DNA of 64,000 nt from Erythrobacter insulae (GCF_007004095.1 NZ_VHJK01000001.1:2236501-2300500); one strand, 5' to 3'. Shown: positions 35,488-44,905, counted from the first letter of the stretch. The notes: generated from the letters alone by a model not told the origin. Numbers and translations are program-made.

Positions 35488-36822
35488 ATGAAACCTACCA
35501 ATCCCCCAAAGACCTACAGGGTCAAAAGCTTCGGCTGCCAAATGAACGTCTATGATGGCGAGCGTATGGGGGAGCTTCTTACCGAAAAGGGGCTGAGCCC
35601 GGCACCCGAGGGTGAAGACGCCGATCTGGTGGTTCTGAACACCTGCCATATCCGCGAGAAAGCCGCCGAAAAGATCTATTCCGATATTGGCCGCCTGACC
35701 AAAGGCAAGACGCAGAAAAAAGCGCCGATGATTGCGGTGGCGGGCTGCGTCGCCCAGGCAGAGGGCGAAGAGATCATGACCCGCGCTCCGGCTGTGTCCA
35801 TGGTCGTCGGGCCGCAGGCCTATCACCGCCTGCCCGAGATGCTCGACAAAGCGGTGAAGGGCGAACGCGCCACCGATACAGATATGCCTGCGATTGCGAA
35901 GTTCGATTCGCTCCCGCAGCGTAAACGCCGCTCCCCCACAGCGTTTCTGACTGTACAGGAAGGGTGCGATAAATTCTGCACCTATTGCGTGGTGCCCTAT
36001 ACTCGCGGCGCAGAAATTTCACGTCCGTTCAATGATTTGGTCGATGAAGCGCGCAAACTGATCGAGGTTGGCGCGCGCGAAATCACGCTGCTGGGCCAGA
36101 ATGTGAATGCATGGTCGGGTGAAGACACAAAAGGACACAAGGTGGGGCTTGCCGGCCTGATCCATGCTCTGGCGAAGCTCGATGGGATTGAGCGTATCCG
36201 GTATACGACCAGCCATCCCAATGACATGGACGACGCGCTGATCGCGGCGCATGGCGAGGTTGAACAGCTGATGCCGTATCTCCATCTGCCGGTGCAATCG
36301 GGCAATGACCGCGTCCTGAAAGCGATGAACCGTTCGCACACCGCCGAAAGCTATTTGAGATTGCTCGAACGGTTCCGCGAAGTGCGCCCTGACATCGCGC
36401 TCTCGGGTGATTTCATCGTCGGCTTTCCCGGCGAGAGCGAGGCGGAATTCGAAGACACGCTGAGCCTTGTTGATGAGGTCCGCTATGCTCAGGCTTACAG
36501 TTTCAAATATTCCCCGCGCCCCGGCACGCCTGCGGCGACAATGGACAATGCTATCGCCACAGAGGTGATGGATGATCGCCTGCAACGCCTGCAAGCCCGG
36601 CTGAACCGCGATCAGATCGCCTTTAACGAGGCAAGCGTCGGCAAAACGTGCGAGGTCTTGGTCGAACGCAAAGGCAAATTGCCCGGCCAATGGCTGGGCA
36701 AGTCGCCTTGGCTGCAATCGGTCTGGTTCGAAGGCGAGGCCGAAATTGGCGAAATGGTTCGGACCGCGCTGATCGAAGGCCGAGGCAGCTCTATGCAAGG
36801 ACGATTGTTGGATCGCGTTTGA
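35488..36822 (+). CDS. miaB: tRNA-2-methylthio-N6-dimethylallyladenosine synthase
   Basis: 444 residues. MiaB thiomethylates A37 of tRNAs reading UNN codons. The N-terminal domain has KSFGCQMNVYDGE, followed by further cluster ligands in NTCHIR and GCVAQAEG. The radical-SAM motif is CDKFCTYC. A C-terminal TRAM domain closes the protein. It is first in the miaB-phoH-ybeY-corC run. There is no clear RBS; a GGCGC/GCGCC repeat lies directly upstream. Confidence 0.96.
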   Translation: MKPTNPPKTYRVKSFGCQMNVYDGERMGELLTEKGLSPAPEGEDADLVVLNTCHIREKAAEKIYSDIGRLTKGKTQKKAPMIAVAGCVAQAEGEEIMTRAPAVSMVVGPQAYHRLPEMLDKAVKGERATDTDMPAIAKFDSLPQRKRRSPTAFLTVQEGCDKFCTYCVVPYTRGAEISRPFNDLVDEARKLIEVGAREITLLGQNVNAWSGEDTKGHKVGLAGLIHALAKLDGIERIRYTTSHPNDMDDALIAAHGEVEQLMPYLHLPVQSGNDRVLKAMNRSHTAESYLRLLERFREVRPDIALSGDFIVGFPGESEAEFEDTLSLVDEVRYAQAYSFKYSPRPGTPAATMDNAIATEVMDDRLQRLQARLNRDQIAFNEASVGKTCEVLVERKGKLPGQWLGKSPWLQSVWFEGEAEIGEMVRTALIEGRGSSMQGRLLDRV

Positions 36823-36953
36823 GGGCGCATTGCGGCGCCTTGTGCGCGGCGCGTCCATGACTTTCCACCGATAAGCGACGGGGTGAAACTTGCTTTCGGC
36901 TTCGCGCTGCTTACCTTTCCGACTCAGGCAACAGGCCAACTGAAAAGGAAACT

Positions 36954-38009
36954 ATGGGCCGTAGACCAACTCGCGCAGCTGACTCTCAGGGAGAGCCCAA
37001 GCTTTCTCCCGATCCTCGCAACATCGCAATTCCGCTGCGTGCGTCCCGGCGCGCCAAAGCGGAAGTGACCTTTGACAACCAATCCCTGCTGGGCCTGCTA
37101 TTTGGCGAATTTGATGCCAATCTGGTGCAGGTGGAAAACCGGTTAAGCGTGATGATCCACGCGCGCGGCGATAAAGTGGTGATCGAGGGACTTGAGGATA
37201 ACGTCGCCCGTGCGCGAGAGACGCTTCAGACGATGTATGATCGGCTGGCCAAGGGGCAGGATCTGGATGCGGGCGCGGTTGAATCTTTGATCGCCATGTC
37301 AAACGAGCCAACTTTGGAAGGCATCATCAGCGGCGAGAAACAATCGCCGCCGATTATGATCCGCACGCGCAAGAAAACCATCGTGCCGCGCTCTGCCGCG
37401 CAGATCGAATATATGCGCAGCCTTGCGCGCGATGACATCATCTTTGCGCTTGGACCTGCGGGTACTGGCAAAACCTATATCGCAGTCGCTCAGGCCGTTA
37501 GCCAGCTGATCAGCGGCAGCGTTCAGCGCCTGATCCTGTCGCGTCCGGCGGTCGAAGCGGGCGAGAAACTCGGCTTTTTGCCCGGCACAGAGAAAGAGAA
37601 AGTCGATCCGTATCTGCGCCCGCTTTACGATGCGCTCAACGATTGTATGCCGCCCGAGCAGGTGCAGCGCCGGATCGACAGCGGAGAGATCGAAATCGCC
37701 CCGATTGCCTTTATGCGCGGCCGAACGCTCGCCGATGCGTTTGTGATCCTGGATGAGGCGCAAAACACCACGCGCGAGCAGATGAAGATGTTCCTTACCC
37801 GCTTTGGCCAGAATAGCCGGATGGTGGTGTGCGGCGATCCGCGTCAGGTCGATATTCCCGGCGGTGACCGGATGAGCGGGCTTGCCGATGCGGTCGGCCG
37901 GCTTGAGGGTGTCGATGGGTTCGGCACGATCCGCTTTACCGCTGCCGATGTGGTACGCCACCCGATCGTGGGCCGCATTGTCGAAGCGTATGAGGGACCA
38001 ACCGAGTAG
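36954..38009 (+). CDS. PhoH-like ATPase (YbeZ)
   Basis: 351 residues. The N-terminal part is KH-like and the ATPase domain has Walker A GPAGTGKT and Walker B VILDEAQNTT. YbeZ partners YbeY in ribosome maturation and RNA decay. The RBS AAAAGGAA lies before ATG 36954. It abuts ybeY with no gap (stop 38007-38009, GTG 38010). Confidence 0.94.
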   Translation: MGRRPTRAADSQGEPKLSPDPRNIAIPLRASRRAKAEVTFDNQSLLGLLFGEFDANLVQVENRLSVMIHARGDKVVIEGLEDNVARARETLQTMYDRLAKGQDLDAGAVESLIAMSNEPTLEGIISGEKQSPPIMIRTRKKTIVPRSAAQIEYMRSLARDDIIFALGPAGTGKTYIAVAQAVSQLISGSVQRLILSRPAVEAGEKLGFLPGTEKEKVDPYLRPLYDALNDCMPPEQVQRRIDSGEIEIAPIAFMRGRTLADAFVILDEAQNTTREQMKMFLTRFGQNSRMVVCGDPRQVDIPGGDRMSGLADAVGRLEGVDGFGTIRFTAADVVRHPIVGRIVEAYEGPTE

Positions 38010-38495
38010 GTGGAACTCGACATTGATATTGAAGATTGGCCCCAAGGTGAGTGGGAAGCCTTGGCATTGCGCGCGGCAGACGCTGTTGCGGGCAAAGAGC
38101 CTGCGCTTGCCAATCCGCGGCTATCGGTCAGCGCGCTGTTCACCAGCGATGCCGAGGTGCACACGCTCAACCGTGAATGGCGTGATCGGGATAAACCGAC
38201 CAATGTTCTGAGCTTTCCGATGATGGAGCGGGATGAGCTGCTGGCTCTGACACAAGACGGCCCGCCGGCCATGCTGGGCGATCTGGCATTGGCATATGGA
38301 ACCTGCGCACAAGAGGCCGAGGAAAAGCGCATTCCGCTGGCCGATCATGCGGCGCATCTGATTGTGCACGGATTGCTGCACCTTGCCGGACACGATCATG
38401 TCAAATCTGATGCACAGGCTGAGGAAATGGAGGGTTTAGAGATACAGATACTTGCAAAAATGGGGATCCCGGACCCATATGGGGATCGAACATGA
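38010..38495 (+). CDS. ybeY: Endoribonuclease YbeY
   Basis: 161 residues with the zinc motif HGLLHLAGHDH. It matures 16S rRNA 3' ends and takes part in rRNA quality control. The GTG start follows the phoH stop directly, so translation is coupled. An acidic C-terminal tail is normal. Confidence 0.95.
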   Translation: MELDIDIEDWPQGEWEALALRAADAVAGKEPALANPRLSVSALFTSDAEVHTLNREWRDRDKPTNVLSFPMMERDELLALTQDGPPAMLGDLALAYGTCAQEAEEKRIPLADHAAHLIVHGLLHLAGHDHVKSDAQAEEMEGLEIQILAKMGIPDPYGDRT

Positions 38496-38529
38496 CAGGC
38501 GCTGAGAATTAAAGGGCCCGAAAACAACA

Positions 38530-39462
38530 ATGCCCGATCCCCAATCCCCCGCCGGAGACGCGGAGAGTAGCAGCGGACTGTGGTCCGCTATCCGTAAAAT
38601 CCTGAAAGTCGGTGACGACGGACGTTCCTTGCGCGAGCAGCTTGAGGAAGCGATCGACGAGCACGAAGACGAAAACGAGGATCACGACGCTGGCCAAAAT
38701 GGCAGCGGCAATGGTGATCTATCGCCGGTAGAGCGTCAGATGATGCGCAACCTGCTGCATTTCAGCGAGCACGACGCCGATGATGTCGCTGTGCCGCGCG
38801 GTGAAATCGTGGGCGTAGAGGCTTCGATAAGCTGGGAAGACCTGGTTCAGGCTTTCAGCGAAAACGGCCATTCGCGCTTGCCGGTTTATCGTGAAAAGCT
38901 CGATGATGTGATCGGTATGATCCATATCAAGGATGTTTTTCCATTTCTGGCAAACGGCAAAAAGCCGCCTCGTGATTGGACAGTGTTGATGCGCCAGCCG
39001 CTTTATGTGCCGCAATCGCGCGGGGCGCTGGATGTGCTGGCCGATATGCGGACACGCCGCGTCCACCTTGCCATTGTGCTTGATGAATTTTCCGGGACAG
39101 ACGGGATTATCACCATTGAAGACCTCGTTGAGGAAATCGTGGGCGAGATCGAGGATGAACATGATGAAACGCCGGAGGCGCTGATCGTGCCGATCGGTGA
39201 TGGCATGTGGGATTGCGATGCGCGCGCGGAATTGGAAGATGTCGCCGAAACCATCGATCCGCGTCTGGGTGAAGTGGAAGAATCGGTCGACACGCTTGGC
39301 GGGCTGACCTTTGTTCTGGCGGAACAGGTTCCTCCGGTCGGAGCGATTGTGGAACATCCGAGCGGCTGGCGGATTGAAATAACAGGCGGCGATGAAACGC
39401 ATGTCAAACGCCTCCGATTGCACGCTCCGGCGGAGTTCACAGATGAGAATGGCTTGCAGTAA
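38530..39462 (+). CDS. CorC/HlyC-type CBS-domain protein
   Basis: 310 residues, no transmembrane segment. An acidic linker (EDENEDHD) precedes a CBS pair (about 90-210) and a CorC_HlyC domain at the end (GLTFVLAEQVPPVGAIVEHPSGWRI is typical). Annotated in relatives as a magnesium/cobalt efflux accessory protein. In many alphaproteobacteria lnt follows; here a LysR gene does. Confidence 0.9.
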   Translation: MPDPQSPAGDAESSSGLWSAIRKILKVGDDGRSLREQLEEAIDEHEDENEDHDAGQNGSGNGDLSPVERQMMRNLLHFSEHDADDVAVPRGEIVGVEASISWEDLVQAFSENGHSRLPVYREKLDDVIGMIHIKDVFPFLANGKKPPRDWTVLMRQPLYVPQSRGALDVLADMRTRRVHLAIVLDEFSGTDGIITIEDLVEEIVGEIEDEHDETPEALIVPIGDGMWDCDARAELEDVAETIDPRLGEVEESVDTLGGLTFVLAEQVPPVGAIVEHPSGWRIEITGGDETHVKRLRLHAPAEFTDENGLQ

Positions 39463-39478
39463 TCGCATGTAATCCGCC

Positions 39479-39492
39479 AAATTTGCAAATTT
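39479..39492. promoter_or_regulatory. 14-bp perfect palindrome upstream of the LysR gene
   Basis: AAATTTGCAAATTT lies about 64 bp before the LysR ATG, in AT-rich sequence between corC and the regulator. A related TTTTTTGCA block follows. It could be the autoregulatory LysR site. Confidence 0.4.
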
Positions 39493-39555
39493 TCTTCGAT
39501 TTTTTGCATCCCAGGTCTTGGCGCTGCGTATCTCTTCATAGAAGAGGAGATGATA

Positions 39556-40440
39556 ATGCCTTCACGCCGTTTGCCCCCACTGCGCGCCCTTGAGGCGTTT
39601 ATGCGCACGGTCCGCCTTGGATCGGCCCGCGCTGCTGCAGAAGAGATCGGGCTGAGCCCGTCCGCGCTTTCGCGCAGGATCACCAATCTTGAAGAGTTTG
39701 TGGGCAAAAAATTGTTCACGCGCGCGCGTCAATCGATGCAGCTTACCGATGAAGGGCAAGCATTTTATGAAGCGGTGAACCCGCATCTGGAATCGCTGAC
39801 CCGCGCGGTGGAAAGTCAATCCGACAACATTTCCCTGCTGCGTTTGCGGCTGGGCGTTTTGCCCTTGTTTGGCAGCCAGCGCCTGTTTCCGCGTTTGGGT
39901 GAGCTGCGCAAACGCCATCCGCTGCTTCACATCGATATCGATACAGGCCCGCATCTCGAAGACCGTGTCGGCGACACTTTGGACGCTGCGATTATTCTTT
40001 CGCGGGGACCGGCAACGGGCCTTCACGCCGTTCGGCTGGATCACAATCTTGTCCATGCGATCTGTAGCAAGGAAATCGGGCGGGCCATCGGCGAGAATAT
40101 GGACCGCGAAGTTCTAGAAAAGCAGACCTTCCTTACCCATACCGAGCTGCCGGAGAGTTTTGCCGCATGGAAAAAGGCGCACGGGCTGGATGATCTCGAA
40201 CCGGCTGCCATAGACCATTACGATTCGGGCCAGTTGATGCTGGAGGCGGCGGCGCAAGGATTGGGCATTGCGATTATGCACGATGACCATATGCGCCGCG
40301 CGGCAGACAATCGCCTGACGGATCTTTCGAACAAGACGGTCGAAAGTCCGTACAGCTATTGGTTCGTGTGCAAGCCTAATGCGCTAGAGGCGCGGCCTGT
40401 GCGGTTGTTCCACGATTGGTTGGTACGCGCAGGGCTATAA
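39556..40440 (+). CDS. LysR-family transcriptional regulator (GcvA-like)
   Basis: 294 residues from ATG 39556, preceded by GAGGAGA; ATG 39550 is a close alternative. The N-terminal HTH (LPPLRALEAFMRTVRLGSARAAAEE) is of the GcvA type and is followed by the LysR substrate-binding domain. No divergent partner gene exists, so its target is unclear. It sits between the miaB cluster and the convergent plsC gene. Confidence 0.9.
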   Translation: MPSRRLPPLRALEAFMRTVRLGSARAAAEEIGLSPSALSRRITNLEEFVGKKLFTRARQSMQLTDEGQAFYEAVNPHLESLTRAVESQSDNISLLRLRLGVLPLFGSQRLFPRLGELRKRHPLLHIDIDTGPHLEDRVGDTLDAAIILSRGPATGLHAVRLDHNLVHAICSKEIGRAIGENMDREVLEKQTFLTHTELPESFAAWKKAHGLDDLEPAAIDHYDSGQLMLEAAAQGLGIAIMHDDHMRRAADNRLTDLSNKTVESPYSYWFVCKPNALEARPVRLFHDWLVRAGL

Positions 40441-40460
40441 TTCGCAGCGCTTGAGAAATC

Positions 40461-40490
40461 GCGGAATTAAAGACCGCAGGGTTAAAGATC
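40461..40490. repeat. Imperfect 15-bp tandem duplication across the plsC stop codon
   Basis: Two adjacent 15-base units (40461-40475 and 40476-40490) match at 11 of 15 positions, each holding a TTAAAGA core. On the minus strand the second unit contains the last codons and TAA stop of plsC, and the first repeats that arrangement downstream. Confidence 0.4.
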
Positions 40491-41426
40491 GGCGTCGTTG
40501 GGAACTTCGACGTTGATCTTGCCAACGCCCACTGCACCGGTTGGCGCGTTGTAGCGGACAGGCGGAACGTCATGGGCAAACTGGCGCACCGGCTTACCCA
40601 GCGCTTCGCATAGCGCTTCTTCGATCCGGCGGCGCGATTCAGCGCCAATCGCCTTGCGACCTCGGAAATCCTCTGGGCTGAACGGCTCGAGAAAGTGCAT
40701 GTGCAGCTCAAAAGTGCCGCGCCGCGCCAGGACGCGTTTGGCATTGTTGATACCGGTTTCATTCCCGACCCAGCCAATCCATTCAGACACCTCGCCGTAA
40801 TCAAGCAAGACCGGCTGAACCATCACACCGGGCGGAGGGGGTTCAAGCACGCTCAACATGCTGGTTTTGAACGGCAAAAGCGAATGGCCGTCGGTCGTTG
40901 TGCCTTCGGGAAAAACGGTGACGGACCAGTTATCTTCCAGCGCCTCTCGCAGGGCGTTGATTTGTTCGGCCACGCCAAGGCGGTGTTCACGCTTTACAAA
41001 AACGGTGCGGTTCAAAGAGGCAAGCCAACCGACCAGTGGCGCAGTGGCAAGTTCAGCTTTGGCCACAAAAGCGGTGCCGCATGCCCCTGCCATCGACAGG
41101 ATATCAAGCCATGAGACATGGTTGGCGACGTAAAAGACATCGCGTTTGAGATGGGTGCCGTGAACTTTGACCCGCGCACCGGAAACCCGCGCGGCATAGC
41201 GCAGGAACAGCATCGGGAAGGGCGAACCATAACGGAATGTGCGGTACAGATAGTGGAGCGGGACAAAGATGATTATCAAAGCCAACAGCGCGAGCGAGCG
41301 CACCACCACGCGAAACCATCCGCCAAACGACAATGGAGTCGTATCTCCGCGAGCCGCTTTAACCCGCAAATTCCAGATCTCGCTACCGGGAGCGCCGATC
41401 CCGTGATCCTGAGCGTTATCAGTCAT
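40482..41426 (-). CDS. plsC: 1-acyl-sn-glycerol-3-phosphate acyltransferase-like protein
   Basis: 314 residues from ATG 41426. A hydrophobic N-terminal anchor (about 36-56) is followed by the acyltransferase motifs NHVSWLD (H-x4-D) and FPEGTTTDG. PlsC-type enzymes make phosphatidic acid at the inner membrane. The start overlaps the end of the Fur-family gene by 8 bp. Some relatives acylate ornithine lipids, so specificity is not certain. Confidence 0.9.
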   Translation of the reverse strand: MTDNAQDHGIGAPGSEIWNLRVKAARGDTTPLSFGGWFRVVVRSLALLALIIIFVPLHYLYRTFRYGSPFPMLFLRYAARVSGARVKVHGTHLKRDVFYVANHVSWLDILSMAGACGTAFVAKAELATAPLVGWLASLNRTVFVKREHRLGVAEQINALREALEDNWSVTVFPEGTTTDGHSLLPFKTSMLSVLEPPPPGVMVQPVLLDYGEVSEWIGWVGNETGINNAKRVLARRGTFELHMHFLEPFSPEDFRGRKAIGAESRRRIEEALCEALGKPVRQFAHDVPPVRYNAPTGAVGVGKINVEVPNDADL

Positions 41427-41841
41427 CACGCGAAAGCCGTACACCGTACAATTCCATCCGGTGATCGACCAACCGATAGCCGAGTTTTTCGGCAATTTGC
41501 CGTTGCAGCGATTCCACTTCGGGATCGACAAATTCAACGACCTTGCCGGTTTCGACATCAATCAGATGATCGTGATGCGCCTCGGGCACGGGTTCATAGC
41601 GCGAACGGCCATCGCCGAAATCGTGACGGTCCAATATGCCCGCTTCTTCAAACAGGCGCACTGTGCGGTATACGGTCGCAATCGAAATTTTGGGATCAAC
41701 TGCCGATGCGCGCTCGTGAAGCAATTCCACATCGGGGTGGTCATCGCTGTCCGACAGGACTTTGGCGATCACGCGGCGTTGCTCGGTGATCCTCAGCCCT
41801 TTTTCGGCGCACAATTGTTCAAGATCGATCTTCTGGTTCAC
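41419..41841 (-). CDS. Fur-family transcriptional regulator
   Basis: 140 residues. A GTG start at 41841 is chosen because GGAG lies 6 bases upstream; an ATG 63 bases further upstream has no support. The winged helix (RITEQRRVIAKVL, then ISIATVYRTVRLFEEAGIL) and the metal-site motif EAHHDHLID are intact; the C-terminal Cys pair of some Fur proteins is absent. In alphaproteobacteria this member may sense iron or manganese (Fur/Mur). Overlaps plsC. Confidence 0.93.
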   Translation of the reverse strand: MNQKIDLEQLCAEKGLRITEQRRVIAKVLSDSDDHPDVELLHERASAVDPKISIATVYRTVRLFEEAGILDRHDFGDGRSRYEPVPEAHHDHLIDVETGKVVEFVDPEVESLQRQIAEKLGYRLVDHRMELYGVRLSRDD

Positions 41842-41898
41842 GTACAGCTCCGTCGCCCTACGGGCTGCATTGCGTGATTGCGCAGCAGCCCAAAAGGG

Positions 41899-41932
41899 AA
41901 GCACCCCGTCTCTTAGACGAGACGAGGTGCTT
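41899..41932 (-). terminator. Probable terminator between mucR and fur
   Basis: 14-bp arms at 41899-41912 and 41919-41932 pair with one mismatch around a 6-base loop. On the minus strand the stem is followed by CCCTTTT, a weak U-tract. It would separate mucR from the fur-plsC unit. Confidence 0.55.
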
Positions 41933-41991
41933 TGCTCAAGCGGGCATGCAGGTTCACCCCCAAATACGGGCAGTGCGCATGACCGTAATGC

Positions 41992-42426
41992 TTATTTCCG
42001 CTTACGTCCCCGGCCAGTGCCAGGCTTGCGTCCAAGGCCAATTTTCTTGGCAAGATCGCGGCGTGTTTCAGCGTAATTCGGAGCCACCAGAGGATAATCC
42101 GCCGACAGTTCCCAGCGCGCCTTGTATTCTTCAGGCGACATGCCGTGTTCGGTCGAAAGGTGACGCTTCAACATTTTCATCTTCTTACCGCAATCGAGGC
42201 AGACGATGTGATCTTTTTTGATCGAAGAACGCACCGATACAGCCGGCTCTGGTCGTGGTTCTTCGGCGTTTTCATCATTGCCGAGACCAGCCAAAGCTGA
42301 AAACACATTGGTTATCAGTTCCGGTACATCATCAACTCTGACATCATTGTTGCTAACATGCGCAGCAACAATGTCGCTGGTCAGTGTAATTAGCGTTTCC
42401 TTCATTTCATATTGCAAGTCTTCCAT
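41992..42426 (-). CDS. MucR/Ros-family transcriptional regulator
   Basis: 144 residues with the prokaryotic zinc finger C76-x2-C79-x9-H89-x4-H94, then GMSPEEYKARWELSADYPLVAPNYAETR, the family hallmark, and a basic tail. MucR proteins are H-NS-like regulators of exopolysaccharide, motility and cell-cycle genes. The AT-rich upstream region (42427-42548) suits autoregulation. Confidence 0.93.
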   Translation of the reverse strand: MEDLQYEMKETLITLTSDIVAAHVSNNDVRVDDVPELITNVFSALAGLGNDENAEEPRPEPAVSVRSSIKKDHIVCLDCGKKMKMLKRHLSTEHGMSPEEYKARWELSADYPLVAPNYAETRRDLAKKIGLGRKPGTGRGRKRK

Positions 42427-42548
42427 GAGTTCCTCGTCGATCTTTTTTTGTTATTCGGATTTTTCCGATTTTTTCGCCATGAACCACCGCCGCAATCTTT
42501 GCAAGATAGTGAGCCGGTCTTCTAGAATGAAAATGGATGTTTTTACGA

Positions 42549-43031
42549 TTAGATCGAGCGACCGAAAGTAATGGCGTCAACACGACTGCCATCGGACATC
42601 CGGTAATAGTTGGGCCGCTTCCCAATCGGATCAAAGCCCTGTTGGCGGTACAAATGCTCGGCGGGATTGTCGCGCCGCATTTCAAGGAAAATTCGGCGCA
42701 CACCGCGCGAGCCGGCTGCCAGAAAGAAATTCTCCATCAGCCGGGCACCAACACCGCGCCTGCGCCGATCAGGATGAACCGCAATCAACAGCAATTCTTC
42801 TTCATCGGCGGCATGCCGCGTCAGCACAAATCCGGCCGCCTGAACCGATCCTGCCGGTTCGATGATACCCCCATCGCTATCCACGATTAAGGCATGTGTG
42901 CTTGGCATGGTCAGCGCGTCGATCACCTGCCTGCGATTCCATGCCTCGCCATAGGCGGGATCGAACGCGGCCTCCATCACTTCCATGATGGCATCGACAA
43001 GGCGGGGGCAAGGCGGGGGTGAGGGTGTCAC
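42549..43031 (-). CDS. rimI: GNAT acetyltransferase, RimI-like
   Basis: 160 residues. The acetyl-CoA loop is VHPDRRRRGVGARLM, and the C-terminal half has FLEMRRDNPAEHLYRQQGF. RimI acetylates ribosomal protein S18. The GTG start overlaps the tsaB stop (GTGA), the usual tsaB-rimI arrangement. Confidence 0.9.
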   Translation of the reverse strand: MTPSPPPCPRLVDAIMEVMEAAFDPAYGEAWNRRQVIDALTMPSTHALIVDSDGGIIEPAGSVQAAGFVLTRHAADEEELLLIAVHPDRRRRGVGARLMENFFLAAGSRGVRRIFLEMRRDNPAEHLYRQQGFDPIGKRPNYYRMSDGSRVDAITFGRSI

Positions 43032-43651
43032 GGTGCGGGCCTGGCCTTTTGCGGCGTCGCATCGGGCGCGCGCCCGTAGATTGGCGATAGATCGGCGGTC
43101 AGGTGCGTTTCGGGCAGCCCAGGTGTCCACTGCGAATCTGGCAACAGGTCGAGCACGGCGCGATCATCGCCAAACTTTTGGGCGAGCTCATTGGCTCTAT
43201 TACCGGCCAACACGCCGTACAAAGCTGCCTCAGATGCGGCATCCGGTGACAGTGACCGGACCGTATCGCTCGATAAATCGGCTGCAAAGTTTTGAATGAA
43301 CCATTCACCATGCCCGCCATTCATGCACACGGTCACCCCGCGCGCCGATAGCTGGCATGCGCGCGCGGCGATTAGGGACAGCGTGGGATATCCCCGCACT
43401 TTCGCGTTCCATGCAAAACCAAGCGCCCGCGCGGTGGCGATGCCAATCCGCACACCGGTAAAACTGCCCGGACCCAGCGAGACCAGAATTCGTTCCGCGC
43501 GGCCTTTATCCGGCAATTCGGCAATCATCGGGACCAGCCGTTCGGCATGTCCGCGCCCCAATACGCGGTGATCATGCGCGATCATATCATCGCCCTCGAA
43601 CAGAGCGATAGAACAAGCCTCTGTGGCGGTTTCGATTGCAAGCGTGCGCAT
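43028..43651 (-). CDS. tsaB: tRNA threonylcarbamoyladenosine biosynthesis protein TsaB
   Basis: 207 residues, an ASKHA-fold subunit needed with TsaD and TsaE for t6A37 in tRNA. The start LAIETATEACSIAL and SLGPGSFTGVRIGIATARALG are diagnostic. Overlaps rimI downstream. Confidence 0.94.
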   Translation of the reverse strand: MRTLAIETATEACSIALFEGDDMIAHDHRVLGRGHAERLVPMIAELPDKGRAERILVSLGPGSFTGVRIGIATARALGFAWNAKVRGYPTLSLIAARACQLSARGVTVCMNGGHGEWFIQNFAADLSSDTVRSLSPDAASEAALYGVLAGNRANELAQKFGDDRAVLDLLPDSQWTPGLPETHLTADLSPIYGRAPDATPQKARPAP

Positions 43652-43688
43652 GTCAGGGCCGATGCCTCAGCAAACGCCGCTTCGCAAG

Positions 43689-44297
43689 TCAGACGATGGA
43701 ATTGAACTTTTCAAAATCGGGGCGGGGGCTGCGTTCAAACACGCTTTCGGGATCGCCATAGCCGACCGAGCAAATGAAATTGACGCGGTGACGCGGTGTA
43801 TCGCCAAAGAATGCTTCGTTCACTTTATCCGCATCAAAACCCGACATTGCGCCGCAATCCAGCCCGATCGCGCGCGCGGCAAGCATCAGATAGGCACCCT
43901 GAAGCGAGGAATTGCGGAAAGCGCCTTCTTTGCGGCCTTCTTCGTCGCCTTCGAACCAGCTTTTCGCATCGGTGTGCGGGAACAGCCATGGCAGTTCTTC
44001 ATGGAAGTCGATGTCATAGCCGATCACTGCGGTGACGGGCGCGGCTTTGATCTTGTCCTGATTGCCTTCCATCGCGCATTCGGCAAGCTTTGCCTTTTGT
44101 TCGTCCGATTTGACCCACACGATCCGCGCCGGTTGCATATTGGCGGAGGTCGGCGCCATTTTGAGCAGATCCCAGATCGCGTGCAGTTGCGCATCGGAAA
44201 CAGGCTTATCAAGCCAGTCATTATACGTGCGCGCATCATTAAAAAGCTGTCCGAGAGCGGCTTCGGAAAGGGTCTGATCGTGGTACTGGGTGGTCAT
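43689..44297 (-). CDS. Nitroreductase-fold malonic semialdehyde reductase-like protein
   Basis: 202 residues of the flavin nitroreductase fold, with MAPTSANMQPARIVWV, the RutE/malonic semialdehyde reductase signature, and SLQGAYLMLAARAIGLDCGAMSGFD near the C-terminus. RutE reduces malonic semialdehyde in pyrimidine breakdown, but no other rut genes are present. FMN/FAD dependence is inferred from the family. Confidence 0.88.
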   Translation of the reverse strand: MTTQYHDQTLSEAALGQLFNDARTYNDWLDKPVSDAQLHAIWDLLKMAPTSANMQPARIVWVKSDEQKAKLAECAMEGNQDKIKAAPVTAVIGYDIDFHEELPWLFPHTDAKSWFEGDEEGRKEGAFRNSSLQGAYLMLAARAIGLDCGAMSGFDADKVNEAFFGDTPRHRVNFICSVGYGDPESVFERSPRPDFEKFNSIV

Positions 44298-44323
44298 ATT
44301 AATCCTTGAAATCGGTAAAGAGT

Positions 44324-44905
44324 TTACGCTGCTCTTACTTCAACGACTTCAGGGACGTAATGTTTCAAAAGACCTTCGATACCGTGCTTTAGGGTTGCCG
44401 TGCTGGACGGGCAGCCGGAACACGCACCTTGCAGGGTCAGGTGAACGACACCGTCGGCAAATCCGCGATAGGCGATGTCGCCGCCATCACTGGCCACCGC
44501 CGGGCGGATCCGCGTTTCGAGCAATTCTTTGATCATGGCGATGGTTTCGGCGTCTTCGGCTTTATCTTCGACGACCATAATATCGGTTTCGGCAGGGACA
44601 TTGATCCCGTCCGCGCTGCCGCCTGTGAACAAGGGCGCCTCTGAGACGAAATGATCCAGCAGGATGGAAACCACTTGCGGTTTAAGCGCCGACCAGTTGC
44701 CGCCGGGCGCCGCCGTGACAGTCACAAAATCCCATCCGAAAAAGACGTTCACAACCTCGCCTGTGTCAAAAATTGCCTGAGCAAGCGGGCTGGCCTCGGC
44801 CGCTTCGGGCGATGCAAACTCGCGGGTGCCCGATGGCATTACGGTTTGGCCGGGCAGGAATTTGAGGCTGGAGGGGTTTGGTGTGGTTTCGGTTTCTATA
44901 AACAT
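44324..44905 (-). CDS. NifU-family Fe-S scaffold protein
   Basis: 193 residues from ATG 44905. An N-terminal Nfu_N domain (METETTPNPSSLKFLPG-type start) precedes the C-terminal NifU domain with the cluster-binding CSGC motif (LQGACSGCPSS). Carries [4Fe-4S] clusters to target proteins. First gene of the minus-strand series ending with plsC. Confidence 0.93.
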   Translation of the reverse strand: MFIETETTPNPSSLKFLPGQTVMPSGTREFASPEAAEASPLAQAIFDTGEVVNVFFGWDFVTVTAAPGGNWSALKPQVVSILLDHFVSEAPLFTGGSADGINVPAETDIMVVEDKAEDAETIAMIKELLETRIRPAVASDGGDIAYRGFADGVVHLTLQGACSGCPSSTATLKHGIEGLLKHYVPEVVEVRAA

